In this document: positions 1-10,848 of the stretch, piece by piece | Layout: every line of letters starts with the position of its first letter | Position numbering within the stretch: the first letter of the stretch is position 1 | Assembly: GCA_949987695.1 (NCBI GenBank) | Contig: OX465290.1 | Span: 54,265,194-54,329,193, forward strand | Direction of reading: 5' to 3' | DNA from: Merzomyia westermanni | Taxonomy: Eukaryota; Arthropoda; Insecta; Diptera; Tephritidae | Length of the DNA: 64,000 bases | Notes under the pieces: model-generated | What the model was told of the DNA's origin: nothing | Database searches by the model: none | Seen by the model: the letters and a program-made list of their open reading frames with translations, nothing else | Position numbers and translations under genes: made by a program

Positions 1-860
1 TTCAGACCATAGAAAGAAATCCTCCTTTCGTGACGTCAATTTTTGCTAGCTTACGGAAGTCATCTAAATATCCTGCATTAAAGCCCTGGTATCTAATTCT
101 GCTAAGCGATGGGCAACCACGGAAAAGTTATTCATCGATTCCTGCGTTTCATCGTCCCTACAGCTCCTGCGTCCCTACAGCCTCCCCTCGTGCCGTCCTA
201 TAAGACAGTGGCCCATTAGGACTGCAACAGCAATAGATATCCCATCCCTGTTGAAGTGGTGCATAGTTATTACGACAACGCTTCCCCTCCCATACCTGCC
301 ATGTTAGCCTCGCCCTCCGACTGACTACGACAACTGATGTAAGTCGCAATCTTTCCATTATGAGCAATTTGCCAGTGGCATAAGGCATACCAATGCCTTC
401 TTTATCCAGAAGAATCTGCTTGGTCGCACCTTGTCTGGCAAGCTCATCAGTCATGCACATTCCCTCTTTGTCCCGCTGACCTGGGTCCCAGACGAGATGT
501 AGTATGCTTTGCTGGGCCATCTTTTGCATAGATCGGTGGCAGCTCAGTACCAGTTTCGAATTAAATAAGAATGCGCCTAGCGATATTATTGCGGCCTGGC
601 ATCACTATTCACTAAAGACAAACATGTATTTTCCCTCAGTTTCGACACTAACATGATTCACCGCTTCCATGATAGCAGAGAGCTCCGCCTAGGAGATACT
701 GCAGTGATCTGGTAGACGAAACGATAAATAAAGGGATAGCTTTTTGGAAGACACCCCCTCCCCCAAATTTCTTCCTTCTCTTTGGTTTCAAAATAAACAA
801 AACCGAAGAGCACAGTTGGAGTGTCAAAAATGAACACACAAAAACCAACTTCCATCATGG
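1..860 (-). pseudogene. LINE relic: RNase H domain of a non-LTR retrotransposon, running off the left edge
   Basis: Read on the minus strand, 860 to 1 carries a broken RNase H domain like those at the 3' end of jockey/I-type fly LINEs. Recognisable pieces in order are a PDHCSISQAELSAIMEAVN-like segment near 715-660, a CQAAIISLGAF segment near 600-565, an LHLVWDPGQ segment near 510-480 and MTDELARQGAT near 455-420. The acidic residue of the QAEL motif and the Asp of DELAR are present. Stops near 695-610 and at least one frameshift, near 605, interrupt it. The region left of 160 continues in another frame with the acidic, Cys-poor C-terminal tail expected of this family. No reverse transcriptase lies in the window, so the element is either truncated or extends outside. 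It is non-functional. Confidence 0.68.
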
Positions 861-1015
861 AAAATGATAAATGTCGTCAGCAGTCGGTATGGTAGAATGA
901 AAAAAAAGGAGTTTCGCTGACAAAAAAGCATCGCTCTGAAAGTTCAATGGTTAACAGAGCGTGGCAAAATGTCTCTGATGAAGAAGTTTAGCAAGTTAAG
1001 CTATTTGGGCTCCGT
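785..1015. repeat. Dispersed repeat, copy 1 of 3
   Basis: This segment shares an ordered set of motifs with 9940-10185 and 10330-10620: an AAAACCGAAGAG-type stretch, then a GGAGTGTCAAA-type stretch, then a CAATGGTTAACAGA-type stretch, then a GCAAAATxTCTCTGATxAAGAAG-type stretch. It directly abuts the RNase H relic, so it may be an upstream part of the same LINE family rather than a separate repeat. The similarity is by eye. Confidence 0.45.
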
Positions 1016-1419
1016 TTGAATTTTCCGTTTTTATTCTCACATAAACTTTTAATAATTAATTAAAAAAATCAAAAACAAAATAAGTTTCAAAAAAATTATA
1101 AATATATATAAAATAGTATCAAATAACAAAGCCTGGTTTAAGAATTTACACAGTACACATGGTTTCCTCACTCCACGCTGAATGCTCCTTTCATCTATTT
1201 AGTAATACTAGTTTAAAAAAATGTTATCAAGCAACGAAATTACGAATAAAACCGGACAGTATTCATCGCAAAATATTTTTCTAGCGCGTATAGGAAAGGC
1301 AGGTCTGTTAGACCGAGATATCCAATATAAATTTTAAAACTTCTTGTTTCAATGCTCAATCTGTGTGGCTTATAAAAAATTACTATATAGATTGCTATTT
1401 TCAGATATACAATTGAACA

Positions 1420-3235
1420 AATAACTTAGGGTGAATCCATTTCAAATCACCCAGGAAATTTATGTCGAAATTTTATTTTTCGATGAATCTTTGAAAAATT
1501 GTGGGTTTGAAACTGTTTAAAATTACACGTATTTTATGTCGTTTCCGAGAGGGTAAAAAAGGGGATTTCTTATATTTTCTTACGAACAACTTTTGCAGGA
1601 ATGCTCACAACTTCCTTAAAAATGTATGGATATTGGGTGATTTTTTTTTAACTTGTAGCTAATTGATCAGTCTATCGAAGCCATTTCAGAAAACAAACAC
1701 GCCGCTTAAAAAGTTTTAAAAATTGTTGATTAAGTAAAAAATAATTTTTTTTTTCAACATACTTTTTTTATTTATTGGAAACTTTTTATATTTTTTTTTT
1801 AAATTTTTTTTATTACATATATGAAGAACAATATATGTTTTATCATGGCAGAATGCCAAAATTCGTTTTTCTCGATATGAAATCTTTTGAACCTTTTTGG
1901 GAATACTCTGCTTTTTGTTACACTACCCGACAAAAAAGAAATATTCTCGACATTTGATACATGAATCCTATGTAAAATTTTCTGCTGATTCCATTTTTGT
2001 AATCAGAAAGTTTTAAAGTAGAACAATTCTTGAGATATTTTGAAATTTTAGTTTTTGAGCCAAGAAAAATAGTAGGAGCACCAATCTGATAAATTTTTAG
2101 ATATTTCATTTTTATTCCATATTTAAAAAAATAAAAATAAAAATAATAATAATTTTGAGAGAATGAGAAACCATTCCCACCAAAACAAAAATATTTAAAA
2201 CCGACGTTAAAGTGCCGAAGTTATGGCGTACAAAATATTTTTTTCGATGCAAAAACTACAAAAAAACAAAAAAAAATTGAATTATATAAAAAAAGTAATT
2301 TTGAAAAATAAAATTCTTTTTTACTTAACCAACAATTTTTAAAACACTATAAGCGAAAAATTTGTTTTCTACAATGAGTTCGATAGTCTGGTCGATTAAC
2401 TACAAATTAAACAAGCAAGGAAAGGGCTGTCTTCGACTGTGCCGATGACTTTATACCTTTCATGAATAGGCATCACGGTTTTAAGTGTCCGATCCTTACT
2501 CACAATTAGTAAAAACTCTGCAAAACCGATAATTTAAAGATATATAGCCCAAGCCCTCTTTATAGTTACAATCGATTGTATGGGACCTATATGTTATGTA
2601 GGTCCGATCTGGCTGATTTTCACTACACACATTACATACATAATAAGTACTAAACCTGCAAAACTTTACGTTCCTAGCTTTTTAATTGCAAAAGTTATAG
2701 CCCAAAACCCATTTATCGAAACATCGATTGTATGGGAGCTACGCGTTGTATTGCTCCGATCTTGCTATTTGCGACGAATAAATAATCTCATGAAAAATTT
2801 CATCAAGATATCTTAAAAACTGAGGGACTAGTTTGCGTACTAACAGACAGACAGACAGACGGACATGGTTAAATCGACTCAGCTCATCGCCCTGATCATT
2901 TCGGTATACTTATTGGTGGGTGTATATCTTCTTCTTCTCATACTTACAAACATCAGACCAAAGTTATAATACCATTTCATGTTCATAAAAGGTATAAAAA
3001 GAAAATCAGCCAAATGCATACATTTTAAAGGACTTTGTGAGAATATGAGAAATCCCCTTTTATTCACTCCGGGGAAAAAATGTATTTCTCGGAAACGGCG
3101 TTCAGGAAAAAACAAAAAATACGTGTAATTCAAAATAGTTTCAAAAACAATTTCTTAAAGTTTCGTCGACAGATAAGATTTCTATATTAAATTCCTAGAT
3201 GATTTGAGATTGATGCACCGCTTACCGTCTCTTAA
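1420..3235. mobile_element. Fold-back element with long inverted arms, right arm split by a 590-bp insert
   Basis: The left arm (about 1430-1780) is repeated in reverse complement on the right. Positions 1430-1640 match 3010-3220, and 1645-1780 match 2285-2412. Diagnostic shared stretches are AAATTACACGTATTTT (about 1522 and, reversed, about 3120), GTTTCCGAGA, AAAAGGGGATTTCT, and TTTTAAAAATTGTTG. The arms are roughly 350 bp at an estimated 75-80% identity. The middle (1780-2285) is AT-rich with no credible ORF. The match breaks exactly where the separate repeat at 2411-3000 sits, so the ancestral element was about 1.2 kb. No transposase is visible, and I cannot assign a superfamily. Confidence 0.6.
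2411..3000 (+). repeat. 590-bp dispersed repeat, copy 1, inserted in the fold-back arm
   Basis: It is nearly collinear with the reverse complement of 40108-40720. Shared parts include a GGCTGTCTTCGACTGTGCCGA hairpin-like start, TTTATACCTTTCATG followed at the other end by its inverse around GGTATAAA, two CGATTGTATGGGAxCTA segments, and an ACAGACAGACGGACATGG stretch followed by TAAATCGACTCAGCTC. The inverse TTTATACC/GGTATAAA sequences lie just inside both ends and suggest short terminal inverted repeats. No protein-coding potential is evident. I recall similar AGACGGACATGGxTAAATCGACTCAGC stretches as common in fly genomes. Confidence 0.7.
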
Positions 3236-3555
3236 ACTGCAAAGTATTCAGAAACAATCTATCGGTAAGTAATAACGCTCATGCAATTATTTGATTAGCT
3301 AATTAAACTATCGAAATTCGCACCTTTTGTATGCGTTAACTTGAAATAAATGCAATTGCATATTTTGATAGTTTAATTTGTTCAAACACAAATTGCCACT
3401 ATAATAAACAAGTCCGCTCTTACAAACAAAACAGGAATTTACCTTTGAAATGTTTGGCAGGCAATGGTTGCCACTTGGATTTGTATAACACACCCATAAA
3501 ATAAGATAAGCGTGAAATAGCAAACAATTAAATGTATAAGGAGATTTGTATTTAT
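3236..3555. other. No recognised gene
   Basis: AT-rich unique-looking sequence between the fold-back element and the 370-bp transposon. I see no feature in it. Confidence 0.4.
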
Positions 3556-3557
3556 TA

Positions 3558-3927
3558 CAAGGTGGCGCAAAAGTAAGCCTCCGATGTTCAGCATATCGGT
3601 TGTGGCACGTGCAGTGTGTGCTGTTGCACCGTCTTGTTGGAACCACATGTTTTCCAATCCCAATTCATCAAGTTGCGGCAAAAAGAACTCGTTGATCATT
3701 GCTCTGTAGCGCTCACCATTCACAGTAACCGTTTGGCCCCGACCGATTATTGGTCAAATAAATAGTCAGCAATATTCCGCGTTCTGGAGCAATGTAGCGT
3801 AACATTGTTTATTAACGTGTATTTCGCATGTGTTTACTACACAAATGTCAAAACAGAACTGACTTTAGGGGCCAATCGCAAAATTTATAGCATTTTCTGA
3901 TAGGAGGATGACTTTTGCGCCACCCTG
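3558..3927 (-). mobile_element. 370-bp non-autonomous ITm (IS630-Tc1-mariner) transposon, copy 1
   Basis: Ends are CAAGGTGGCGCAAAAG at 3558 and CTTTTGCGCCACCCTG at 3927, flanked on both sides by TA, the signature of Tc1/mariner insertion. On the minus strand it keeps about 45 codons of transposase (3723 to about 3590) starting MNGERYRAMINEF and reaching WFQQDGATAHTA, which holds the second catalytic Asp. The first and third catalytic acids are missing. It has exactly the same length and internal structure as the copy at 23132-23501, so both descend from one deletion derivative. The residual protein is related to, but a different family from, the 361-residue transposase at 23685-24770. Confidence 0.85.
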
Positions 3928-5016
3928 TATATACAATATCAAAGCCGAGGAATTGAGGGGGAGTAGGTATTTGAAACGATGCTATTATATATAAACGGGA
4001 AATAAGCTATAATTTCTTTTATCGCCGTTTTAATTAGGTTAGGATAGGCTATGTGACAGCTAATGCGACAATAGCATATTTGAGTAGAGTCTATGAAATT
4101 AAGCACAAGTCAGACATGTATTCGCTTTAGAAATTAAAAAAATTCAAAAACATCGTAGCCGAAATATTAAGGAGTTGCCCTTTTAAAAGCTAGTTACGAT
4201 TAAGTGACTCCACGAATAAACTTCACAATCCTCCATTCAGCTCACATAGCTCCATGGAGAGAACTATAATAGACTAGCTAGAGTTAGGCAGCTCAAATCC
4301 AAGGGTACTGCTATCACCAATTGCTCGGAAGTTTTATTGCAGCGTAGTTTAAAGCCTTTTCACATTGATTGTGCTTATCGCTTTTATTCTCTTGGCCCAA
4401 GTTGAGTCTACGTATTTTACCAATGTCAACCAAGTACCGATTCGGCATTATACAGTATGCCAGAGTAAGTATTGTACACGTGGCCAGACTGATTCCTAGC
4501 AGGGTATAATGCATTTCACTAGGCCAATACAACGTAAACGATTTAACAAGAAAAAAAGAAAACAGATCAAAAGATTGAGCTGCTTACCAGGAAATCCGTG
4601 TGGGAGAAAATTTAAAACCCTTCAAAAATGTATGTGGCAACCATGGACGTCCAGTTCTACAGAGCCACAGAGCAAAAGCGATGATGAAAATAGTACCCGA
4701 ATAGATTACGATGGGGGACTATGACTAAGTGTGAATGTCAATAGATAGGTTGACAAAATGGGTTTCCTGCCCAGCTAATGGGAACACGACAAGGTGTCTT
4801 CTGTCATCACGGCATATTAAAAGCTATATCTCGTCTGGTGACTACAGGTCTAGAGATGTGAAGACTTCAACTATTTAGGAAGCAGAGTTAGAAGTTCAAT
4901 GGAGAACTACAATAAGAACTAAAAACACGAGCTATTTTGTACTGAATGGATAATTGAGAAGAAAGTCCGCCCCCCCCAAAAATAAAAATGTCATTTAATA
5001 AGTGTGCTATCATTTA
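3928..5016. other. No recognised gene
   Basis: Mixed-composition intergenic DNA. Short ORFs on both strands (for example 4314-4532 and 4509-4724) show no motif I recognise. The last 100 bases lead into the Penelope-like fragment. Confidence 0.35.
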
Positions 5017-5565
5017 AATTTGTACGACATCAGATGACAAGATCCGTTTAGCAGCCATGGTGTATACAAGCTCACTTGTGAATGCCAGCACAGTTACATA
5101 GGACAAACCGGACGACAAGTAAGAACGAGGTTCAGAGAACACATTAGGGATTACAACAAAAAGATACGGAATCCAACCATCATACCAGAGTCTAACTTTG
5201 CGAATCACATGGCGGAGAATAAATGCCCCCCCGGAAACATCAAAAAAACAGTCAAGGTCCTACATGTACAAGCAAAAGGCCGACGTCTGAACGTCCTCGA
5301 AAACATGGAAATCTACAAACAAAAAACATTCGACGGTAGAATAATAAACGAACAGACAAACACTGTTTCCGACACAATATTCGAACCTTTGAAATTGTTT
5401 TACAAAAAACAAAGCAACCACTCAGGTACCACAAACACACACGCACCGACAAATAAGCACAAAACAGCAAAAGATCAAAAACAACAAACAAGCAAAAAAG
5501 GTCAAACAACAAAAATTACCAACTTTTACCTGCCTCAGTCAACCACACAAAAAACCGATCGATGA
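5017..5565 (+). pseudogene. Penelope-like retroelement: C-terminal GIY-YIG endonuclease fragment
   Basis: An open frame from 5038 to the stop at 5563-5565 (about 175 residues) encodes SHGVYKLTCECQHSYIGQTG, followed by an arginine-rich helix and REHIR. This is the GIY-YIG nuclease core (here GVY...YIG) with the Cys pair typical of Penelope-like elements, whose nuclease nicks DNA to prime reverse transcription. A plausible upstream extension, NLYDIR, is in frame but broken by TGA at 5035-5037. The residues after about 5400 are Lys/Gln/Thr-rich. The reverse transcriptase that should precede it is absent, so this is a 5'-truncated copy. A start at the ATG at 5209 would omit the nuclease core, so it is not a real start. 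Confidence 0.8.
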
Positions 5566-5850
5566 AAAACCACCCCCGTTTTTGAATGTACACACACAAA
5601 ACATGCACACACGTACACAAACAGACACCCATGCTGACGTTACCTGCTACCTACTATAAATACAAGACAAACGACCACAACAGATCAGAACGAAAATCGA
5701 CACTGATGATGGCACAACGCCGAAACCGGTTTGTCTCAAAACCAAATTTGACAAGGGATGACGAAAAATCGTTCCAATATACATCAACCTTGAGGTATTG
5801 CTACGCTGGAAGAGACTTTGACCAGCTGTTAAAAACTTAACGCCCATTGC
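5566..5850 (+). mobile_element. Penelope-like element 3' tail
   Basis: This non-coding tail follows the GIY-YIG fragment. Positions about 5722-5790 are clearly shared with both halves of the inverted pair at 40760-40940: AAACCGGTTTGT, CAAATTTGACAAGGGATGACG and CGTTCCAATATA. The sharing confirms a dispersed 3' module. Penelope-like elements carry such terminal modules (pLTRs), sometimes with hammerhead ribozymes. Confidence 0.6.
5701..5737 (+). ncRNA. Candidate hammerhead ribozyme core (relic)
   Basis: The order of the conserved hammerhead core is visible: CTGATGA at 5703-5709, a small stem II hairpin (GGC-ACAAC-GCC) at 5711-5721, GAAA at 5722-5725, then a very short stem III closing with GTC at 5733-5735 (A5725-T5734 and C5726-G5733 pair). 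Very short stem III is known for hammerheads of Penelope-like elements. Against activity, a T precedes stem II and stem I pairs at only one position. The relative at 40820-40846 (minus) keeps stem II but has CTGGGGA in place of CTGATGA. Confidence 0.4.
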
Positions 5851-7040
5851 CCCCCTCGAAACAAATTGTGTCTACTCCCATGTAAGTGTATATATGTACT
5901 TGCATAAATATGTATGTATATAAGTTGTCTATATAAGCAATATCAAAGTAGTGTAATATAATGAAGGAAGAAGCTGAGCCACTGATGTGGCCAAAAAGTG
6001 AGGTTGAAGAGGCGTTTGCGCATGCGTATCTGCTCCTATCACATTTCCAATTGAGCGTAAAAATCGCAATTCGCTACAGCAATTGGTATTGAAATGAGCT
6101 AAATGTGCACACTGATTTCTTGTACGAACTCATGCACGGACGCATGTAGGTGTACCCTTGTAAATAGGCGTGTTACGAGAAGCCAAAATATTTTACCAAT
6201 TCTGGTGGTAGCGTAGAGAATCGTTAACAAAGCTGCATTCTCAGCCGCTACAGCGCGCACTCACACTTATAAACGTGCAAATGTATCCATTGTGGCCAGG
6301 TTTTTTTTTGTTTTTTTGCTTTTTGTTTTGGTCAATATATACCCATAAGGATATCCAATTTTACACTTTTCAACTAAATATTATTTGTTTGGATTTTCTT
6401 TTTTATTTCGCTAACATTTAAATGAAGCCTCGTTTAGGTATTTGCAATTGTTGTTGGGATGTCCTGCAGCGTGAGTTTGTTTGCTTTCATTTAAGCGGAC
6501 AGGCTACGGGCGGCAAAGTCATCATTCTTACCGAGTGTCAATTTGTTGTTGGAATGCCAACAGCAGCGCGGGTGTATGTCGACGATGATGTTGGTCGTTT
6601 GCCAAGATAAACGATTTCAATGCTGCATACTGATATTCCCGATTTGAGTTTATTTTCTTTTATTTCATTTCCGCCATGTTTCTGCAACATTTCAATTTAT
6701 CACTGTGCCAAAGCAAAAGATACTTGACGCACATCGTTTTTGTTTGGCACAGTGGGATAGCAGTCTGTGGGGAGATGTGTAACAAATACATATACATTCA
6801 TACTGATGGATCACACATAAGCGGTAAAATCTTTTGGTAGATCTTTCTACTCGTATTATGCTTGCTTGTAGTAACCGTTGTAATTAAGTCAACACTCGCA
6901 TGACTTTCTAACTCTTCTTGGCTGTAAACTGTTTCCAATGGGAAAGTACGCAGATTCACCTTATGTTCAACTCTTACCAAATTAAGCATACAAAATTTGA
7001 GTCTGCAAATTAATAAAGTTTAATTCTCAAATGCTTTATG
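5851..7040. other. No recognised gene
   Basis: AT-rich intergenic DNA with T-runs near 6300. The ORF at 6422-6610 has no motif I recognise and lies in DNA that does not look coding. Confidence 0.35.
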
Positions 7041-7760
7041 TTCACTTATATTTATTTGCGCTTCAACAGTTATAGAAATCCCATTGTGGTGAGAGACCCT
7101 AAGCCCCCGAAATATTGTCAATAGCCTTCCATCTTCCCTGCACTGCCGCCCACTCTCGATCACTATTTGAGTTACGTCAAAGGAACTTTGAGTAGTGGTC
7201 CTACGGCCGAACCTTCGATTCGCAATACCAGTGGTTAGTCCGCCGCCACCGACTTACGTTACGGGACCACTAAACACTTATTCCAGCCGTCATCGGTAAC
7301 TTAAAGACGATCCACCGGTATCCATCAACACCCGTTCCCTTGTCATCTGTAACTTGGCACCAACCCACTTGCAATCGTTCACTGTTAACCATTGGTAGCT
7401 TTATCAGTGAGCCACAGTTCAATGTTTACTTTGATAGCGAGCCTAGTCTACCGCTACCCCCACTTCACCTTACTCGACTAGATAAACCTCTCATGTGTGT
7501 GTGTGTGTGTGCTCAACTGAAATATCACCATGAAGTCACCGTGTTATTTTTAGTAAAGGAAGTGGGAACTCTACTCAACTCTGGATTCCTTGAGTGCTAC
7601 CCCAGCCTTCAACGAAAACCACCTCACACTGGATATGAATTCATATTGATATCTCGCTGCCTTAACTTTACGATAACCCCAATTTGGAGACACTCTCTGC
7701 AGTGATCGACCAACTATCTTCAAATAATTCTTGACAACTGGAGCAACCTAGCCATCAGTT
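7041..7760. other. GC-richer island of unknown origin
   Basis: This stretch is visibly richer in C and G (many CCG, CCAC and CACC words) than its flanks and contains a (GT)n run at about 7497-7510. A plus-strand ORF (7340-7705, 121 residues) crosses it, but I recognise no domain. Composition suggests a decayed transposable-element coding region or an old exon. I cannot tell which. Confidence 0.25.
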
Positions 7761-9939
7761 TAAGCCCGGAAAGCGAAGACTTAGGATTGAAAAACAAACA
7801 AGAAATTATTCACCCATTTTCGGTATAATTTCAGAACCATTTCGGAGCTTTTTTTAACAAAATCTATTATTGAAACTGCAGCTATCCTGGGACCCCTTAG
7901 TAGGGGTCGTTTATAGTTTCTTGGTGTATGTGGCCTATATACAATGTAGTATTATATCTAACCATTCCCTAGATGAATAGAGGGGACATATTTAAATAAG
8001 TTCGTGCTGTAAAACAATACCTAATGCCCGAGCTGAAACTTAAGTGTTTTATTGCAAATACCTTTCGTTGGTTAAGTCCATGGTTTTGGTATCAAACAGC
8101 CACATGGGTGCCAATTGTAGTCAGACGGAACTCACCGCACCAAGTAGAATGGCTTAAAACCGGCCGGTTTTGGGCATTTATTGCTTTAAAGTAAGGGCTC
8201 TGCGTCTTGGGTGGATCCATTATTATAAGGTTGAATTTAAATACTAGCTGAACATGAGTCAACATATCTTAAATTTTAACTTTTGCAGGTGTCTTGCCAG
8301 GCGGTCAAAAGCTTTCCATTTAGAACTTCTTAAGCTATTTTAATTTAAACTTCTTTGTTACAATTTTTTCTCTCACTTCGTTTCACAGAACGGTCGCTTT
8401 CATTGTGTGTTTCACCCCTAGACAATAATGCATCTATGTAAAATTCTTCATTCCGAGTGCATTCACATTTTAACTTCCTACGAAGTAGTCATAGGCGGAA
8501 AATTATTAGGTGAATGTATGTTCTCAAACGAATGTATAATCCACTATATTTCTATCCCCGAAGAGCTCGATGAGTTTTCTTTTATCGAGACATATTTCCG
8601 AAGTTTTAGGCGTGTTCTGTTTAGGCGTTGTAGAACTTCACCTTTATCTCTCTCTCTTTAGTTGTGTATATTAAGTGGCAGGTCTCGGACTCCTCCCTTA
8701 ACAAATTCATTCATAGCCAGAAGTACCACCACACCGCATTACATTTCATTAAATAACCTCCTCATAGTAAAATCTATGCACATACAAGTCAGTGAGTAGT
8801 CACAAAGAAGCAATGTTACTAGTCTCTTACTAGTACATTAGTCTTTTTTGCGCTGAGCTCACCAATTGTGTTCAGTAACAAATATATACAACTCGTAGAT
8901 GCCTTTCAACTATGTGTACGCTTACCTCAATTCAATTTAAATATGCACTAGCACGACTCAAAATTGTCGGCGCAAAAATTTTAAATGTCAGTTATTGGGA
9001 CTGAAACGTTCCATTAGGTAAAGAATGGATGGCTTTTGCAGTTAGGATTGGTTATGTTGAGATAAAAGTAAAATATTACAACAATTTGCATAATCCATGC
9101 ATCGAAGAAAAATATGTAAGTGTGGACATAATAATACTAAATAAAAGCTCAGTACTTATATACCTATGTATGTATATACATTAGACAGGGACAAAAAATT
9201 TAGATTGGCGTCTAAGCTTTATGGAGGGCGAGTAGTTTTTTTGAGTTATTTTTTTATTGTATTTTATTACTTATATTATAATATTGGCTTAGAGAGGAAA
9301 AGGAAGTGTGTGGAGCACATGCTTAGTATAGGGAGCCCTTTTCTAGTATTAATTTAATAATTATTTTATTTATTCAAATTATTTGTTCTATATAAATAGA
9401 ACGTGGTGCGGCTGACCTGTTACACCTTGTATGTATTAATTGGGGGCTAGCACTATTGGCTCTGGGGCATTGCGCGGGATTGGCTTCCTCATTTTCGTTG
9501 TGAAAAACCCCTATTTGGGATTGCAAAGCATAAACTATATCTTTGGAATATTTCATAAGCTGATTGCGAATTGAAATGAAATAAACGAAAGAAATGACTA
9601 CATCTTATGTCGCTTAAGCAATTGGCAAAAAAAAAACTATAAAAGTTTCAGATTAATATTAACATTTAGATACCTAGCAGTGCTGGTTTGGTTTTTATTA
9701 GAGTGTTCTCTCATTTTTGCTTTAAAACCGCCAAGTCATTCAAGTGAAAAAATTTATGTAACTATATTCCGCACAAAAAGCTCTGAACGAAAATTTTCGT
9801 CAGGCGGGTGCAAGGCGCAGAAATTCATTTCCTTCCTTATTAGAACTAATCAGTTTCCTTCTATATTATAATAAATAGTTATATTAAAAAATTATTATTA
9901 AAAAAATTAAAACGATATTTCTTTAGCCCATTTACAGTC
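7761..9939. other. No recognised gene
   Basis: AT-rich intergenic DNA. Short ORFs such as 8428-8661 and 9680-9871 lack recognisable motifs. Confidence 0.35.
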
Positions 9940-10185
9940 ATGAACACTTTAAAATGTTCAGGCAGTAAATAAAATAAACAAAACCCGAAGAGAACATTAG
10001 GAGTATAAAAAATAGTCCCAACAAATCCATCTTGAAGACAATGGCTTGATTGGGGAATGTTATGGTAAAATGAATACAAATATGAGTTGACCTATCAAAC
10101 AGCCGGCATCCTGGTATACCAATGGTTAAAAGAACTTGCAAAATTTCTCTGATAAAGAAGTCATATAGCTTCCGGAACGGACCTA
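9940..10185. repeat. Dispersed repeat, copy 2 of 3
   Basis: Contains AAAACCCGAAGAG, CCAATGGTTAAAAGAAC and GCAAAATTTCTCTGATAAAGAAG in the same order and orientation as 785-1015. It also shares a CATGAACACTTTAAAA start with 10330-10620. Confidence 0.45.
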
Positions 10186-10329
10186 TAAAGTACCTATGAT
10201 GGTTGTCTCTAAATTTTACTTTCCTATTCTAAAGAAAACTTTTGATAATTAGATAAAAAATAATTCATAAAAAATAAGAAACATAGAAATTTTATTAAAC
10301 AAGATATTAGTCTGGCCTTGAGCTCATTT

Positions 10330-10620
10330 GTAGTCATGAATACTTTAAAAACATAAAGGCCGTTTAAACAATAAAGAAACCCGAGAAGCTCATTTGGAGT
10401 GTCAAATATGGACACATAAAAATCATAAACCAACCTCCGCGAGACGGCGGTTTAATAAATAGCAATACTAGTTTATCTGATAGAAAAGCCTGCATGCTGA
10501 TAGCTTATTGGTTAGCAGACCGTGCAAAAATTTATCGAATGAATAATTCTAGCCGTTTGAGAAACGGATTTACTAAAGAAGCTATGGCGGTTTTCTCTAA
10601 ATTTGTCTCCTTTCGGGCTG
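10330..10620. repeat. Dispersed repeat, copy 3 of 3
   Basis: Shares CATGAATACTTTAAAA and AAACCCGAGAAG with copy 2, and GGAGTGTCAAATATGGACACA with copy 1. It then runs through a TTGGTTAGCAGACCGTGCAAAA segment comparable to the end of both. It is a tandem neighbour of copy 2, about 390 bp downstream. Confidence 0.45.
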
Positions 10621-10848
10621 AACAAAATTTACTAATTTTTATAAGTATGATTCCAATACTCTCTTCTCTTTAACTCTGTCGGCCAACATAAAGGCAGCTT
10701 TCATATATATTGTATAGAATGAAACGAGCTCTGTTTTCTCGGAGTAAACAGTGCATAGGATTCTGGCAGGTTAGAAGATCGACCAGCGTATCTGAAAATT
10801 CTGACTAGAATCGCAATGTTATGAGCGCAGTCAATCACTCGGCAACCA

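Noticed and set aside
3308..3646. 112-residue Cys-rich minus-strand protein
   Set aside because: Its N-terminus is an out-of-frame shadow of the 370-bp transposon and the rest is AT-rich DNA.
5209..5565. Stand-alone 118-residue Lys/Gln-rich gene
   Set aside because: It is only the C-terminal part of the GIY-YIG fragment; the nuclease core lies in the same frame upstream of this Met.
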